NCBI RefSeq assembly: GCF_900078195.1
Contig: NZ_FJVE01000007.1
Location: 1,240,001 to 1,304,000 of the forward strand
DNA length: 64,000 nucleotides
Direction: 5' to 3'
Origin: Clostridium sp. Marseille-P299
GTDB lineage: Bacteria > Bacillota > Clostridia > Lachnospirales > Lachnospiraceae
Part shown: positions 25,717-35,659 of the stretch, piece by piece
Position numbering within the stretch: the stretch's first letter is position 1
How the letters are laid out: each line of letters opens with the position of its first letter
Notes under the pieces: model-generated
What the model was told of the DNA's origin: nothing
What the model saw: the letters and a program-made list of their open reading frames with translations, nothing else
Databases searched by the model: none
Translations under genes and position numbers: made by a program

Positions 25717-26013
25717 ATGTTAGTAAATACAATTATTATTACATTTTATGCCCCGTGGGTGCAATCTTTAAAAGAGAAGAGAATGATTTTAAAAAGTTTG
25801 ATGAGTAAAGCAAAGAATAAATTTAATATTTCAATTGCCGAAGTCAAACATCAGGATAACCATAAGATAATAGTGCTTGGAATTGCATACATTGCAGCAG
25901 ATAATGCACAAGCAGATAGTATATACGAAAATATAATATCATTTTTAGAAACCGCATCAGATGCAGAAATAACGGATATTAGCCATGATTGGTATCGAAG
26001 TGGTGAGTTATAA
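25717..26013 (+). CDS. DUF503 (YlxP-like) protein
   Basis: This 98-residue protein aligns with the YlxP/DUF503 family: SLKEKRMILKSLMSKAKNKF, then ISIAEVKHQDNHK and a C-terminal ISHDW. In many Firmicutes ylxP lies near rbfA, but not here, and its function is not settled. ATG 25717 is chosen by alignment with family N-termini; its AAAGGTG is unusually close, and in-frame TTG 25663 or ATG 25702 are alternatives. Confidence 0.8.
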   Translation: MLVNTIIITFYAPWVQSLKEKRMILKSLMSKAKNKFNISIAEVKHQDNHKIIVLGIAYIAADNAQADSIYENIISFLETASDAEITDISHDWYRSGEL

Positions 26014-26049
26014 AGAAATGATAGTTATATTAGGACGATAAAATGAAAT

Positions 26050-26099
26050 GGAACAGTATAATTGATAATTTTCATATCAAGTATACTGTTCCGTTTTTC
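26050..26099 (+). terminator. Intrinsic terminator after the DUF503 gene
   Basis: GGAACAGTATA pairs with TATACTGTTCC around an inner TTGATA/TATCAA stem, followed by five T. Confidence 0.85.
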
Positions 26100-26109
26100 A
26101 GTTATAGTC

Positions 26110-26165
26110 AAAGTACAAGATGCAAAGTACAAGATGTAAAGTGAAAGATGTAAAGTGAAAGATGT
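26110..26165. repeat. 14-bp tandem repeat, four units
   Basis: AAAGTACAAGATG-type units are repeated four times (26110, 26124, 26138, 26152); the last two read AAAGTGAAAGATGT. It lies between convergent genes. Confidence 0.85.
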
Positions 26166-26250
26166 TCCGCTAAGGATTCCCATGATACACTAAGGAAGTG
26201 AGTCACTTTATGACAATACAGCTGCATGTGATTATATTATTTATATAACA

Positions 26251-28050
26251 TTAATTTGACTTTACTTTAACGATAATGCCTAAATCGGAAATACTGCTGT
26301 TAGCTTGAATTGTTTGATTATAATCCACTGGTGTAATAGTGATTTTGTTTTGTTTCATTTTTGCTGTGCAATTCCAGTTATCCTTAATCTCAGCATTACT
26401 TTGAAATTCTAATTTAAGGGTCCAATTCTCAATCGGTATTGAGGTAATATTTTTAAGCGTAATTCGGTACAAATAACACTTGCTTCCTGATTCTTCCCAG
26501 GATGTATCAAGTAAGATCGAAGGTTGAATAGAATCACTAACAGTTATTTTTTTAATGAAATCATCTATATCCGCTGATTCAGTTGTAGAAGTAGATGAAT
26601 TATTTTTAGGAATATCGGTAGGAGTTGGCGTTACTTTAATGGAAGATGTATTTTTATTTGCGGTTGTATTATCAGAAGAATTATTATCTTGATTTGCATT
26701 AGAACCAAGATTATCCGTTCCGCTAAGCATAGATTTTAACCATTTTCCACTATCAGAAAGATCTTCATCCAAAAAGCCTGATGTTTTTTTACAAGAACTT
26801 TTTATAATTGCAGAGCTTTCACTTTTGTTCGAAAGGTTCCACGCAATGTAACTTACCTTATGTTGATCCATCAAAGCGACCCATTTATTTGCTTCCTCTG
26901 TATTAATTAATCCGTTTCCCGAGGCATCGCATATACCGTACTCGCTAACAAAGACAGGAAGACCACTTTCAATTGCCGAAACCATTTTGTTTCTCAAATT
27001 ATCACGATGTGTATCTGCGTAAAAATGTAAGGCATACATTATATTATCATACTCCGTTATTGGTGATTGTGCAGCTATGTCAACATCTTGTGACCATGTT
27101 GGGGTACCAACTATTATAATGGCATCAGGAGCATTTTTACGGATGGCAGGAATGACTTGTTTTGCATAAGATTTAATGTCCGCCCAAGTAGTGCTACCAT
27201 TTGGTTCATTACATATTTCATATAAAATATGCGGATCATTTTTATATTTCGATGAGATTTCATCAAAAAACTCAATCGCATCCTTTACGTGGGTTAATGG
27301 ATTTCCATCACTTAAAATATGCCAGTCAACTATTACATAAAGGTCTAAATCTTGTGCGATTTCAATCCCTTTATTAACAATTGATTTTAGATTCTTTTTC
27401 TGTGCTTCATTGCTTGAACAGTATCCATTATATTCTTCTGTATACATGGCTAGACGAAGAACATTCATATTCCAGTCATTTTTAAAGGATTTAAATGCAT
27501 CCATGTTGATGTATTCTGGAAACCAACCAAGTCCGTGAGAGCTTAGACCTTTTAATTGTATCGGATTATTATTTTCGTCACATAGATTAGTTCCGTTTAC
27601 ATGCAATTGTCCGTAATAATCTAGAGTGGAAGTCTTAGTTTTATTTTTTGAAGCTGAATTATTTTTAGATTCTGTATTATTCATTGAAGTTCCACTATCC
27701 TTTGAAGTTTCAGTAGTATTTGAACTCGTGTTGTTTTTATTATCAGTATTATTATGTACATTAGAAGTAGTATTTTCGTCCGTGCTTGTAATGATATCAG
27801 AGCTTATTTCATTTTCTTCATTCTGATTGGCACTAGAATTTGAATCAGTATTAGAATTCAAATTATTGTTCGAATTTTTATCATTACTCGGCTCAGTTAA
27901 TTCATTTGATTCGGGTGTTTGTAATGAACTCTTCTCTTCGGTAACTATAGTAGGCTCTATTTTAGAATCAGTCATTTTAGATTGGCATCCCGTTAAAATA
28001 AATAAAGATAGTATGATAAAGTATTTAGTTAAATTCCATTTTCCTTTCAT
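26251..28050 (-). CDS. GH5 family cellulase lipoprotein with C-terminal CBM2-like domain
   Basis: This 599-residue exported enzyme has a lipobox LTGC at Cys22, then an Asn/Ser/Thr-rich linker of about 120 residues. The GH5 (subfamily 2-like) barrel starts near YYGQLHVNG, with acid/base Glu282 (CNEPNG) and nucleophile Glu370 (VSEYGI). After a second low-complexity linker, a C-terminal domain with NWTLKLEF and DNWNCTA resembles CBM2. It should cut beta-1,4-glucan while attached to the membrane. ATG at 28050 has GAGG seven bases upstream; the in-frame GTG at 28062 is less likely. It is divergent from the pectate lyase gene. Confidence 0.92.
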   Translation of the reverse strand: MKGKWNLTKYFIILSLFILTGCQSKMTDSKIEPTIVTEEKSSLQTPESNELTEPSNDKNSNNNLNSNTDSNSSANQNEENEISSDIITSTDENTTSNVHNNTDNKNNTSSNTTETSKDSGTSMNNTESKNNSASKNKTKTSTLDYYGQLHVNGTNLCDENNNPIQLKGLSSHGLGWFPEYINMDAFKSFKNDWNMNVLRLAMYTEEYNGYCSSNEAQKKNLKSIVNKGIEIAQDLDLYVIVDWHILSDGNPLTHVKDAIEFFDEISSKYKNDPHILYEICNEPNGSTTWADIKSYAKQVIPAIRKNAPDAIIIVGTPTWSQDVDIAAQSPITEYDNIMYALHFYADTHRDNLRNKMVSAIESGLPVFVSEYGICDASGNGLINTEEANKWVALMDQHKVSYIAWNLSNKSESSAIIKSSCKKTSGFLDEDLSDSGKWLKSMLSGTDNLGSNANQDNNSSDNTTANKNTSSIKVTPTPTDIPKNNSSTSTTESADIDDFIKKITVSDSIQPSILLDTSWEESGSKCYLYRITLKNITSIPIENWTLKLEFQSNAEIKDNWNCTAKMKQNKITITPVDYNQTIQANSSISDLGIIVKVKSN

Positions 28051-28272
28051 TGATAACCTCACATTAAAATTGATTTACACTTTTAGTATAAACAATGACT
28101 GTAAAAATGCAATACTAACTAAAATTGTAAATGCTTACAAAGTATTAACATATATACCCTGGGATAAATTGAAAGGAAAATCAAAATGCACAAAATAGAT
28201 AGTCTTTTAATTAGTTCAGAATATATACAAATATACATTTTTAACAAAAAATATGTTTTTGATAAAGAATTA

Positions 28273-28301
28273 TTGTATTAGATTTTCGTCAATGTTATAA
28301 T
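28273..28301 (+). promoter_or_regulatory. Promoter of the pectate lyase gene
   Basis: TTGTAT and TATAAT are 17 bp apart, 57 bp before the start. The divergent 28051-28357 gap contains no other gene. Confidence 0.7.
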
Positions 28302-28357
28302 TTTTAATGTAGTTACATTGAAAATGAACAAAAGAAGACAACAAGGAGGAGACTAAT

Positions 28358-31300
28358 ATGAAAGCGATTTCAAAAAAGCGAATCATTTCCATATTAATGA
28401 TTGTATTTCTATTATTTAGTTCAGTTTCTGTCAGCAATGTACGGTTTGTGCAGGCAGCATCCGACGAATCATTAATTATGGTAGATGATTTACTAGAGAG
28501 TGAAAATGAAACACAATCTACAAATGAAGATGCAACAGAAGAAGATGTTGTAACGAACGAAGATGTAGAAGAGGTTGTAACGGAAGAAGATGTTGCAACA
28601 GAAGAAACAACAACTGAGAATACAGGAGATATTCAAAGCGTTGAAGTGGAAGAAGTGGAAGTAAAGGTTGCATCTGGGGGTGCTATCATTAATGGAAACC
28701 TTACTACTTGGGATGCTAGCGCTATTGTAGCTGCAAGTGAAAAAGACAATGGATTAACACTTCATGGTTCAGGTTGGACTGTAAATGAAGCTAAGGATGA
28801 TCTATTTTTTACGGATAATTATCCAGTAAAAGGACCAAATGCTAAGGCAGGTAGTGATAAAGCAAAAACTGATGGAATAAATGCAGATAAAACTATTCCA
28901 GATTCAGGTTGCTATATTTCCTATGAAGCTACAGAAGATGGAAAGTTATCATTTTATGAAAAAACTGGTAGTGGTAAAACTTTTTATATCGTTGGTAGCG
29001 ATGGTACAGTAGAAGTATTAAAAAACGAAACAAAAGTAAGTACATATGATATAGTGACTGTTGATGTAAAAGCAGGTGTGACCTATTATGCTTATCTTGG
29101 GGCTGGAACAGCTCAAGTTTGGCAAGTAATATTTGAAAAAGCTCAAAAAACAGAATGGTCAGCACAAGATTTAATCAACAATGGTGGTCAGGATGATAAT
29201 GGATTAATTATCCGTGGAGAAGGCTGGTCACAAAACGATGCTTCAGACGCTTTAAGTTTTGCGGATGGATTTCCTGTAGCAGGACCTAATGCAAAAGCTG
29301 GTAGTAAAAAGGCTCAAACAGATGGTTCAAATGCAAAAGGAAGCATTCCAAATGGAGGATGCTATTTAGAATATACTGCAAGCAAAGATGGTACATTTGC
29401 TGTATATACTAAAATAAACAAAGATAAAACATTTTGGGCTGTTGGAAACGATGGTTCTAGTAAAGATATTCCAAATAATACAGGTGCAAGTGCATATGAA
29501 ATCGTTGAGATTCCTGTTACAGCAGGAGTGACATATTATTTCTATCAAGCAGAGTCTACAGCGCAATTTTGGAAAGCAATTTTTAAAGATGTGCAACCAG
29601 TAACTCCTTGGGATGAAGTAGCTACACCAGTAATCAATGACGTTACTGTAAATGATGAAGGAAACTTTGTGGTAGATTTTACAGCTGTAATTGATAGTGC
29701 AAAAGGTGCTGAAAATCTTAAGATCACAATGCTTTGTAATGGACTTGAAGTAACAACAGTTGATTTAACTTTCCAAAATGACGAAGTTGTTATGACTCCA
29801 TTAAGTAATGGTGACTATACATTCTATGCAACAGCGCAAAGAGCAGGTTACCCAGACAAGAAGAGTGAAAGTTTTAATTATCCAGGTTACGTACTAGCAG
29901 TTCGTAAACCAGTAATCGAATTAGTACAAGGAAATGAAGATGGATCAATCTATGTTGATTGGATGAACATTCCTGATGCTAATAAGTATAAAGTAGAATA
30001 TAAGAAAACTACAGATGCTGATTATACAGTAGCTGTAGAAGAAACAACAGATGGACATGCAACAATTGCAGGAAATCATGAATCAGGTTCCTATGATATT
30101 AAGGTTTCTGCAATAAGAGAAGCAGACAATTTTGTAGCAGTTTATGAGAATACTTATGAAGTATCAAAAGAGTATCAATGGCATTTTGCAACGATTGGTT
30201 CTGCACAAGAAACAAATGCGGAAATCAAAGATGGCGATACTGTATTAGAGACAGTGGAATTATCTTCAAAGGATACTGCTGCTGAAAAGAAAAATGTAGT
30301 TGATGCAACTGATGTAACGAATACAGACATGACAATTGTAATGAATGGATCTACAAGTGGTAAGATTTCAGATGGTGAAGAAGGTTTTTCATATTATTAT
30401 ACAATGATTGACCCTAACACAACAAACTTTGAACTTACTGCAACTTATAAAATTACAGATACTAGTTTAACTCCAGACAACCAAACTGGTTTTGGTCTAA
30501 TTGCAACTGACATGTTAGGTATTAACTATTATGGAAGTCCTGACTACGGTCACAAATATTTCAACTCTATATCAAATCAGTTATATAGTGCAAAAGGTAA
30601 AATGTTAGGCCTTCGCGTGATTACAGGGTATAATTCCTTTGATACTTCAAGTAATGAAGATGTAACAAGAACAACTCATGAAGTAAGATTCAAGGAGACA
30701 ACAGGAAACTTTGACCTTGGAACTACATATACATTCACATTAAGAAAAACAGATGATGGATTTTATGCACTTTTAAATGGAGAAGAGATCAAATATGATG
30801 ATTTATCCGTTCTTTCTGTACAAGAAGACGGTTCTATCTGTGTAGGTTTAATGGTATCTAGAAAAGTAACTTGTGAGATATCAGATGTTAAGTTCACTAC
30901 ATCCGAAAGCCAAGGTGTTGGCAGTGGTGCAGATAAGGATGAAACAATTAAACCTTCATTAAGAGTATATTCAACAGGTACTACAGGTGCAAAAGAATAT
31001 GAATATATCGTAGAAACATCAGCTGCTGGTGATTTAATCATTCTTGGAGCAGATGGTAGCGAAGCATACAATAAATATGTAGAAGAAAATGAAGTAGTTA
31101 AAATCATGATTCCTGTTTCAGTTGGAAAAAATGAAATTAAAACTACACTTACACCAGATAAATCTAAGACTTATACAAATTACGATGTAATTTCATCTAA
31201 AACAACTGTTGAAGTTAAGAGATATTTTGAAGAAGGAGAAGTAATTTACGTATCTCCAAATGGAAGTTCTGAAAATTTAGGAACAAAAGAAAGTCCACTT

Positions 31301-33451
31301 GATATTAATACAGCAGTAAAATATGCTCAACCAGGACAGTATATTTACTTATTAAATGGTACATATACAGGTAATGGAGTAACAATTGCACGTAGTGTAT
31401 CTGGTACAAAAGAAAATCCTATTACTATGGTTGCCGAAACTCCAGGAAAAGTAATTTTTGAAGGACAAGGAATTCGATTAGTAGGTAGCTACTGGCATAT
31501 TTATGGTATCTATGTGCATTACCCATCTGCAGTAGGTATTCAAATCAGTGGTAATTACAATACAATTGAAATGTGTACCGTAGAAGGTTCACAAAATACA
31601 GGTGTTCAGATTAGCCGTGATGGTGGTGCTGAACGTGAGAATGGTTTAAAATATTTATTATGGCCATCTTACAACTTAGTTAAGAACGTAGAATCTTTTG
31701 ACAACTGTGATCCAGGTAGAAATGACGCCGATGGTTTCGCTGCTAAATTAACAAGTGGTGAAGGAAACGTATTCTACGGATGTATCGGACATAACAATAT
31801 TGATGATGGTTGGGATTTATTTGCGAAAGCAATTTCAGGAAACATTGGTAAAGTAACAATCATTAACTGTGTTGCATATGACAATGGTTGGTTAACAACA
31901 GAAGATACAAGTGCACCTGGATATAGCTATGGTGAAGGTAACGGATTTAAATTAGGTGGAAATGACTTAAAAGGCGGTCACACTTTAATTAATTCTATTT
32001 CATTTAATAATGCTGCAAAAGGTATCACAAGTAATAGCTGCCCTGATAATGTTATTATAAATTCTACATCTTTTAATAATAACATTGCGGAAGGAATTGG
32101 CTACAATGTTGGATTAAATAAGAAACCATCCAATTTAATGGAATGGAAAGTAGATGGTTTAATTTCTTATAGTACTACAACAAGTACAGCAGATTTAATT
32201 CCATTCTCATTATCAAGCCCAACAAACTATATTTATAATGGAACAGCATCTTATAATAGCCTTGGTGAAATGGCAGTAGAAGATTGGTTTGTAAGCACTG
32301 ACGTTACAGTTAAACCAACGAGAAATGAAGATGGTACAATTAACATGCATGGTTTATTAGAACTTAATGAATCTGCACCACAAACATCTGGTGGTAGACT
32401 TGATGTAACTAGTGATGATGCAAAATCTGTATATCCAGAAGTTAACTTTGTACAAAATGGAGAACCTACAGAACCATCAACTACACCAGAACCAACAAGT
32501 ACACCAAGACCAACAAGTACACCAAGTACAGGATCCGATTCAGATAATGAATCTACAGTTTCTCCTACACCACAACCAGAAAAGGTTGAAATAGTTTCTG
32601 TTGATAAGAATGAAACAGTACAATCTATTTTAAAGAAGGATAAAAATAATTCTACAGCTATCATTGCAGTAGTAACTGGTGGAGAAAAAGGTAAAATATC
32701 CGTTTCTGTTGATGTAAGCTCTAATAAAGAATTAAAGAGCGGAGAACGTGTTTATGTATTCCGTGTTGACAGTAAGACTGGTAAACTTTTAAGCATCCCA
32801 GGTGGATATGGATATAAGGTTTCTGCGAATGGTAAGGTAGACTTAACACTAGCAACAGAAGGTGAATATGTAATCCTTGAAAATGCTCCAAGCAATTCAG
32901 TAATTCGAAGTATACCTGCACAAGTTTGGTCAAGCATGGATTATAGTGTATTATATTTAGATGGTGAAATTGGTGCTACTAGAGAATTAAAATTACATCT
33001 TCCAGAAACAGTAGAGATTGTTAATTCTTTAAATGCAAAACCATCCTCAAAAGCAATGACTGTTGCAAAAGTAGATTATTTTTCATCCAATACAGCAGTA
33101 GCTACGGTATCAAAAGATGGAGTAATTACAGCAAAATCAAATGGAAAAGCTGTAATTGTTACTAAAGTAACCTTTGCTTCAGGAAAAGTAAAGACAATGA
33201 AACGTACAATCGTTGTAAAAGAACCAAGCGTTCGTTTCAATATAGCAAAAACTACATTGAAAACAAATGAAACGATTGATTATAGTGTAAAAGGTTTAGG
33301 TTACCCAACAGATAAGGTTGAGGTTTCTGTTCAAAATAATGGGGTATTAGAGTTAGTTGATGGTAAGATTAAAGCAGTGAAGGCTGGCAGCGCAGTAGTA
33401 ACAGCAAAATACGGTGATGTTACTGTAAAGACTGAAATTACTGTTAAATAA
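28358..33451 (+). CDS. Modular secreted PL9-type pectate lyase
   Basis: This 1697-residue protein has, in order: a signal peptide (1-34); a Glu/Thr-rich stretch (about 45-105); two homologous modules of about 155 residues (108-265, 266-420) sharing GPNAKAGS; two fibronectin-like modules (to about 605); a lectin-like module (to about 860); an Ig-like module; a parallel beta-helix PL9 domain (about 962-1347) with YVSPNGS and CDPGRNDADGFAAKL near 1117-1132; a Pro/Thr linker (1368-1408); and Big2-like modules to the end. PL9 enzymes cleave polygalacturonate by calcium-assisted beta-elimination. AAGGAGG precedes the ATG. No wall anchor was seen. Confidence 0.9.
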   Translation: MKAISKKRIISILMIVFLLFSSVSVSNVRFVQAASDESLIMVDDLLESENETQSTNEDATEEDVVTNEDVEEVVTEEDVATEETTTENTGDIQSVEVEEVEVKVASGGAIINGNLTTWDASAIVAASEKDNGLTLHGSGWTVNEAKDDLFFTDNYPVKGPNAKAGSDKAKTDGINADKTIPDSGCYISYEATEDGKLSFYEKTGSGKTFYIVGSDGTVEVLKNETKVSTYDIVTVDVKAGVTYYAYLGAGTAQVWQVIFEKAQKTEWSAQDLINNGGQDDNGLIIRGEGWSQNDASDALSFADGFPVAGPNAKAGSKKAQTDGSNAKGSIPNGGCYLEYTASKDGTFAVYTKINKDKTFWAVGNDGSSKDIPNNTGASAYEIVEIPVTAGVTYYFYQAESTAQFWKAIFKDVQPVTPWDEVATPVINDVTVNDEGNFVVDFTAVIDSAKGAENLKITMLCNGLEVTTVDLTFQNDEVVMTPLSNGDYTFYATAQRAGYPDKKSESFNYPGYVLAVRKPVIELVQGNEDGSIYVDWMNIPDANKYKVEYKKTTDADYTVAVEETTDGHATIAGNHESGSYDIKVSAIREADNFVAVYENTYEVSKEYQWHFATIGSAQETNAEIKDGDTVLETVELSSKDTAAEKKNVVDATDVTNTDMTIVMNGSTSGKISDGEEGFSYYYTMIDPNTTNFELTATYKITDTSLTPDNQTGFGLIATDMLGINYYGSPDYGHKYFNSISNQLYSAKGKMLGLRVITGYNSFDTSSNEDVTRTTHEVRFKETTGNFDLGTTYTFTLRKTDDGFYALLNGEEIKYDDLSVLSVQEDGSICVGLMVSRKVTCEISDVKFTTSESQGVGSGADKDETIKPSLRVYSTGTTGAKEYEYIVETSAAGDLIILGADGSEAYNKYVEENEVVKIMIPVSVGKNEIKTTLTPDKSKTYTNYDVISSKTTVEVKRYFEEGEVIYVSPNGSSENLGTKESPLDINTAVKYAQPGQYIYLLNGTYTGNGVTIARSVSGTKENPITMVAETPGKVIFEGQGIRLVGSYWHIYGIYVHYPSAVGIQISGNYNTIEMCTVEGSQNTGVQISRDGGAERENGLKYLLWPSYNLVKNVESFDNCDPGRNDADGFAAKLTSGEGNVFYGCIGHNNIDDGWDLFAKAISGNIGKVTIINCVAYDNGWLTTEDTSAPGYSYGEGNGFKLGGNDLKGGHTLINSISFNNAAKGITSNSCPDNVIINSTSFNNNIAEGIGYNVGLNKKPSNLMEWKVDGLISYSTTTSTADLIPFSLSSPTNYIYNGTASYNSLGEMAVEDWFVSTDVTVKPTRNEDGTINMHGLLELNESAPQTSGGRLDVTSDDAKSVYPEVNFVQNGEPTEPSTTPEPTSTPRPTSTPSTGSDSDNESTVSPTPQPEKVEIVSVDKNETVQSILKKDKNNSTAIIAVVTGGEKGKISVSVDVSSNKELKSGERVYVFRVDSKTGKLLSIPGGYGYKVSANGKVDLTLATEGEYVILENAPSNSVIRSIPAQVWSSMDYSVLYLDGEIGATRELKLHLPETVEIVNSLNAKPSSKAMTVAKVDYFSSNTAVATVSKDGVITAKSNGKAVIVTKVTFASGKVKTMKRTIVVKEPSVRFNIAKTTLKTNETIDYSVKGLGYPTDKVEVSVQNNGVLELVDGKIKAVKAGSAVVTAKYGDVTVKTEITVK

Positions 33452-33477
33452 TTCAAAGCAAAAACAATAATATAAAT

Positions 33478-33511
33478 AAAAGGAGATCACTATCTGGTGG
33501 TCTCCTTTTTC
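33478..33511 (+). terminator. Intrinsic terminator of the pectate lyase gene
   Basis: AAAGGAGA-CAC pairs with GTG-TCTCCTTT, followed by T residues. The 33512-33805 gap is A+T-rich with no gene seen. Confidence 0.85.
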
Positions 33512-33805
33512 AACTTTCAATGAATAAAGTGCGAAATATTATTTAAATTCTCATTTTTAACTATAAGATTTTAATTTATGTGTACTTTATGGATAAATTA
33601 TTCTTTCTTATTTATATATTTACATAAATATCCAATAGTATTAATATAGAAGAGTAATACAAATTATACATTTAGAATAACACATCTAAAATAATACATT
33701 TAGTTATTACATTTAGCATATTAGATTTCAGTTTATAATAACCCAAAGTTTAGATATCGTCTTGTATTAAAGAAATAATCATATTCATAAATAAAGGAGT
33801 GATGC

Positions 33806-34948
33806 ATGAAAAATTTATTTGCTATAATTATTATAATTCTAATATTATTATTCCTTATATATAGCATCTTTAAAGTTAAGAAAAAAGCGAAAGCTGCTTT
33901 TGTAATTAGTTCTGTTATTTTACTTGTAATAGTAATATATACATGGTTTCATCCATCTTGGGAATATCCAAAAACCTCAGGGAAGTTTAATGTAGCTTCC
34001 GTATCTAGTACATATATGGATAATAACCGTATTGAGACATATGAGGAGAATGGTTCTAATCGATGGCTTAATGTTAAGTTTTGGTACCCTGAAAATTATA
34101 CTGGTGAGAATCACACATGTCCACTTATTCTTTTTTCTCATGGAGCCTTTGGCATAAAAGAAAGTAATGAAACGCTGTACCGAGAGCTGGCGAGCAATGG
34201 TTATGTTGTGTGTGCAATTGATCACACTTATCAATGCCTAAGTACTAAGAATACTGATGGCAAGGAAGTTAGAATGAGCTCGGTATATAGAAAACAGGTA
34301 ATTATGGCAAGTGATTCTGATGCTAATAAGCGGGAGGAGCTTTATCAATTTTTCAGCGAATGGATGGAAATACGTATGGGGGATATAAACTTTGTTCTTG
34401 ATACAATTATTTCTTATGCTAATTCTAATGACAATAGCACCAATGGCGTATATATGCTAACAGATACCACTAAGATTGGTGTCATGGGGCATTCTCTTGG
34501 CGGATCAGCAGCGCTTGGAATCGGGCGTATACGAAGTGATGTTAAAGCAATCATTGCGCTTGAGGCGCCATTTATGTTTGATGTAAAAGGAATTAAAGAT
34601 GGAAATTTTATATGGGATAATACGGAGTACCCAATTCCATTGTTAAACGTGTATACAGACTCATCTTGGAATAACCTTAAAAATTCTACACAATATGAAA
34701 AAAACTATCAGATACTGAATGATAACAAAAGTACAACTTATGATTTATATGTTAAAAATGCTGGACACATGACACTTACCGATCTTGCATTTTCAATGCC
34801 ACCTCTTTGTCTAATGTTTGGGCAAAATATGTTTCTTGATGTAGAGAAATGCATGCAAATACTCAATCAAAACTATCTGGATTTCTTTAATTATTATCTT
34901 AAGGAATTCAACTACAACAATGAGGATGGTTTAGTTTCGATGAGATAA
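33806..34948 (+). CDS. Membrane-anchored alpha/beta hydrolase (PAF-acetylhydrolase/dienelactone-hydrolase-like)
   Basis: This 380-residue protein has two N-terminal hydrophobic helices (about 3-22 and 30-48) that place the catalytic domain outside. It has the hydrolase features PLILFSHGAFG (oxyanion loop), GHSLGG with nucleophile Ser230, and a late AGHMTL holding the probable catalytic His. WHPSWEYPKTSGKF near residue 50 and VKFWYP resemble secreted esterases of the PAF-acetylhydrolase group. The substrate is unknown; an ester on plant polymer or lipid is possible. AAAGGAGTG precedes the ATG. Confidence 0.82.
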   Translation: MKNLFAIIIIILILLFLIYSIFKVKKKAKAAFVISSVILLVIVIYTWFHPSWEYPKTSGKFNVASVSSTYMDNNRIETYEENGSNRWLNVKFWYPENYTGENHTCPLILFSHGAFGIKESNETLYRELASNGYVVCAIDHTYQCLSTKNTDGKEVRMSSVYRKQVIMASDSDANKREELYQFFSEWMEIRMGDINFVLDTIISYANSNDNSTNGVYMLTDTTKIGVMGHSLGGSAALGIGRIRSDVKAIIALEAPFMFDVKGIKDGNFIWDNTEYPIPLLNVYTDSSWNNLKNSTQYEKNYQILNDNKSTTYDLYVKNAGHMTLTDLAFSMPPLCLMFGQNMFLDVEKCMQILNQNYLDFFNYYLKEFNYNNEDGLVSMR

Positions 34949-35153
34949 ATCGTGGTGATCAAACAAAAATTAAAGATAAGAGTGTAAAATTAAGCAGTAT
35001 GGAGCAGTATTAAAATGTTTCATGCTGTTATTTTTTATTGTTTTGTATTTTGATATTTAAATATATTTAAATATCTGTAGAATTCAATAGGAAAGCAAAA
35101 AGGATACAAATGTTAAAGTGTATGTAATAATGAGAATAATTTCCAAAAATTTC

Positions 35154-35201
35154 TTGACATATATAGATAGTCGATATAATATGATGTATAGATAATCTAT
35201 A
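35154..35201 (+). promoter_or_regulatory. Promoter and candidate PadR operator
   Basis: TTGACA and TAATAT are 17 bp apart (35154-35182). A perfect dyad, TATAGAT-A-ATCTATA (35187-35201), sits on the expected start site, and a weaker TATAGATA copy lies 24 bp upstream. This suggests negative autoregulation by the PadR protein. Confidence 0.65.
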
Positions 35202-35320
35202 TATAATTAAATATTAAATCATATTAGAAATTTTTCACGAGGATAATATCTAAGGGGAATTAATCAATAAATTAATTATGCTTTGTACGTAGCATCGATT
35301 ATGCAATGGAGGTGTTTATA

Positions 35321-35659
35321 ATGATTGAAAAAAGTTTACTTTCCGGAAGTACTACTATGTTACTTCTTAGGTTATTGGAAGAAAAGAATATGTACGGATA
35401 CGAGATGATTGATATCTTACGAAAGCGTTCCAATAATGTATTTGAACTAAAAGCTGGAACCCTATACCCCTTGCTTCATTCTTTAGAAGAGAAGAATCTC
35501 TTATCTTCCTATGAAGAAGAGGTGAACGGTAAGGTACGTAAGTATTATCAGATTTCAAAAGAAGGTAAGAAATACTTAAAGCAAAAGAAAGAGGAGTGGA
35601 AAGAATATTCAGATGCTGTGAGTAGTGTACTAGGAGGTAATTGCTATGGCATGGTCTGA
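35321..35659 (+). CDS. PadR-family transcriptional regulator (second)
   Basis: This 112-residue winged-helix protein has TTMLLLRLLEEKNMYGYEMI, AGTLYPLLHSLEEK and the wing NGKVRKYYQISKEGK, all typical PadR. ATG 35321 is chosen because GGAGGTG lies nine bases upstream; an in-frame ATG at 35306 overlaps that site. The stop overlaps the start of the HAAS-SEDS gene by 14 bases, so the two are translationally linked and the PadR protein most likely controls that membrane protein. Confidence 0.92.
   Translation: MIEKSLLSGSTTMLLLRLLEEKNMYGYEMIDILRKRSNNVFELKAGTLYPLLHSLEEKNLLSSYEEEVNGKVRKYYQISKEGKKYLKQKKEEWKEYSDAVSSVLGGNCYGMV

Noticed and set aside
26110..26165. CRISPR-like array
   Set aside because: The 14-bp units have no spacers and no cas gene is near.
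32251..32664. 137-residue minus-strand frame
   Set aside because: It is opposite the PL9 enzyme's Pro/Thr linker, with composition mirrored from the real gene.
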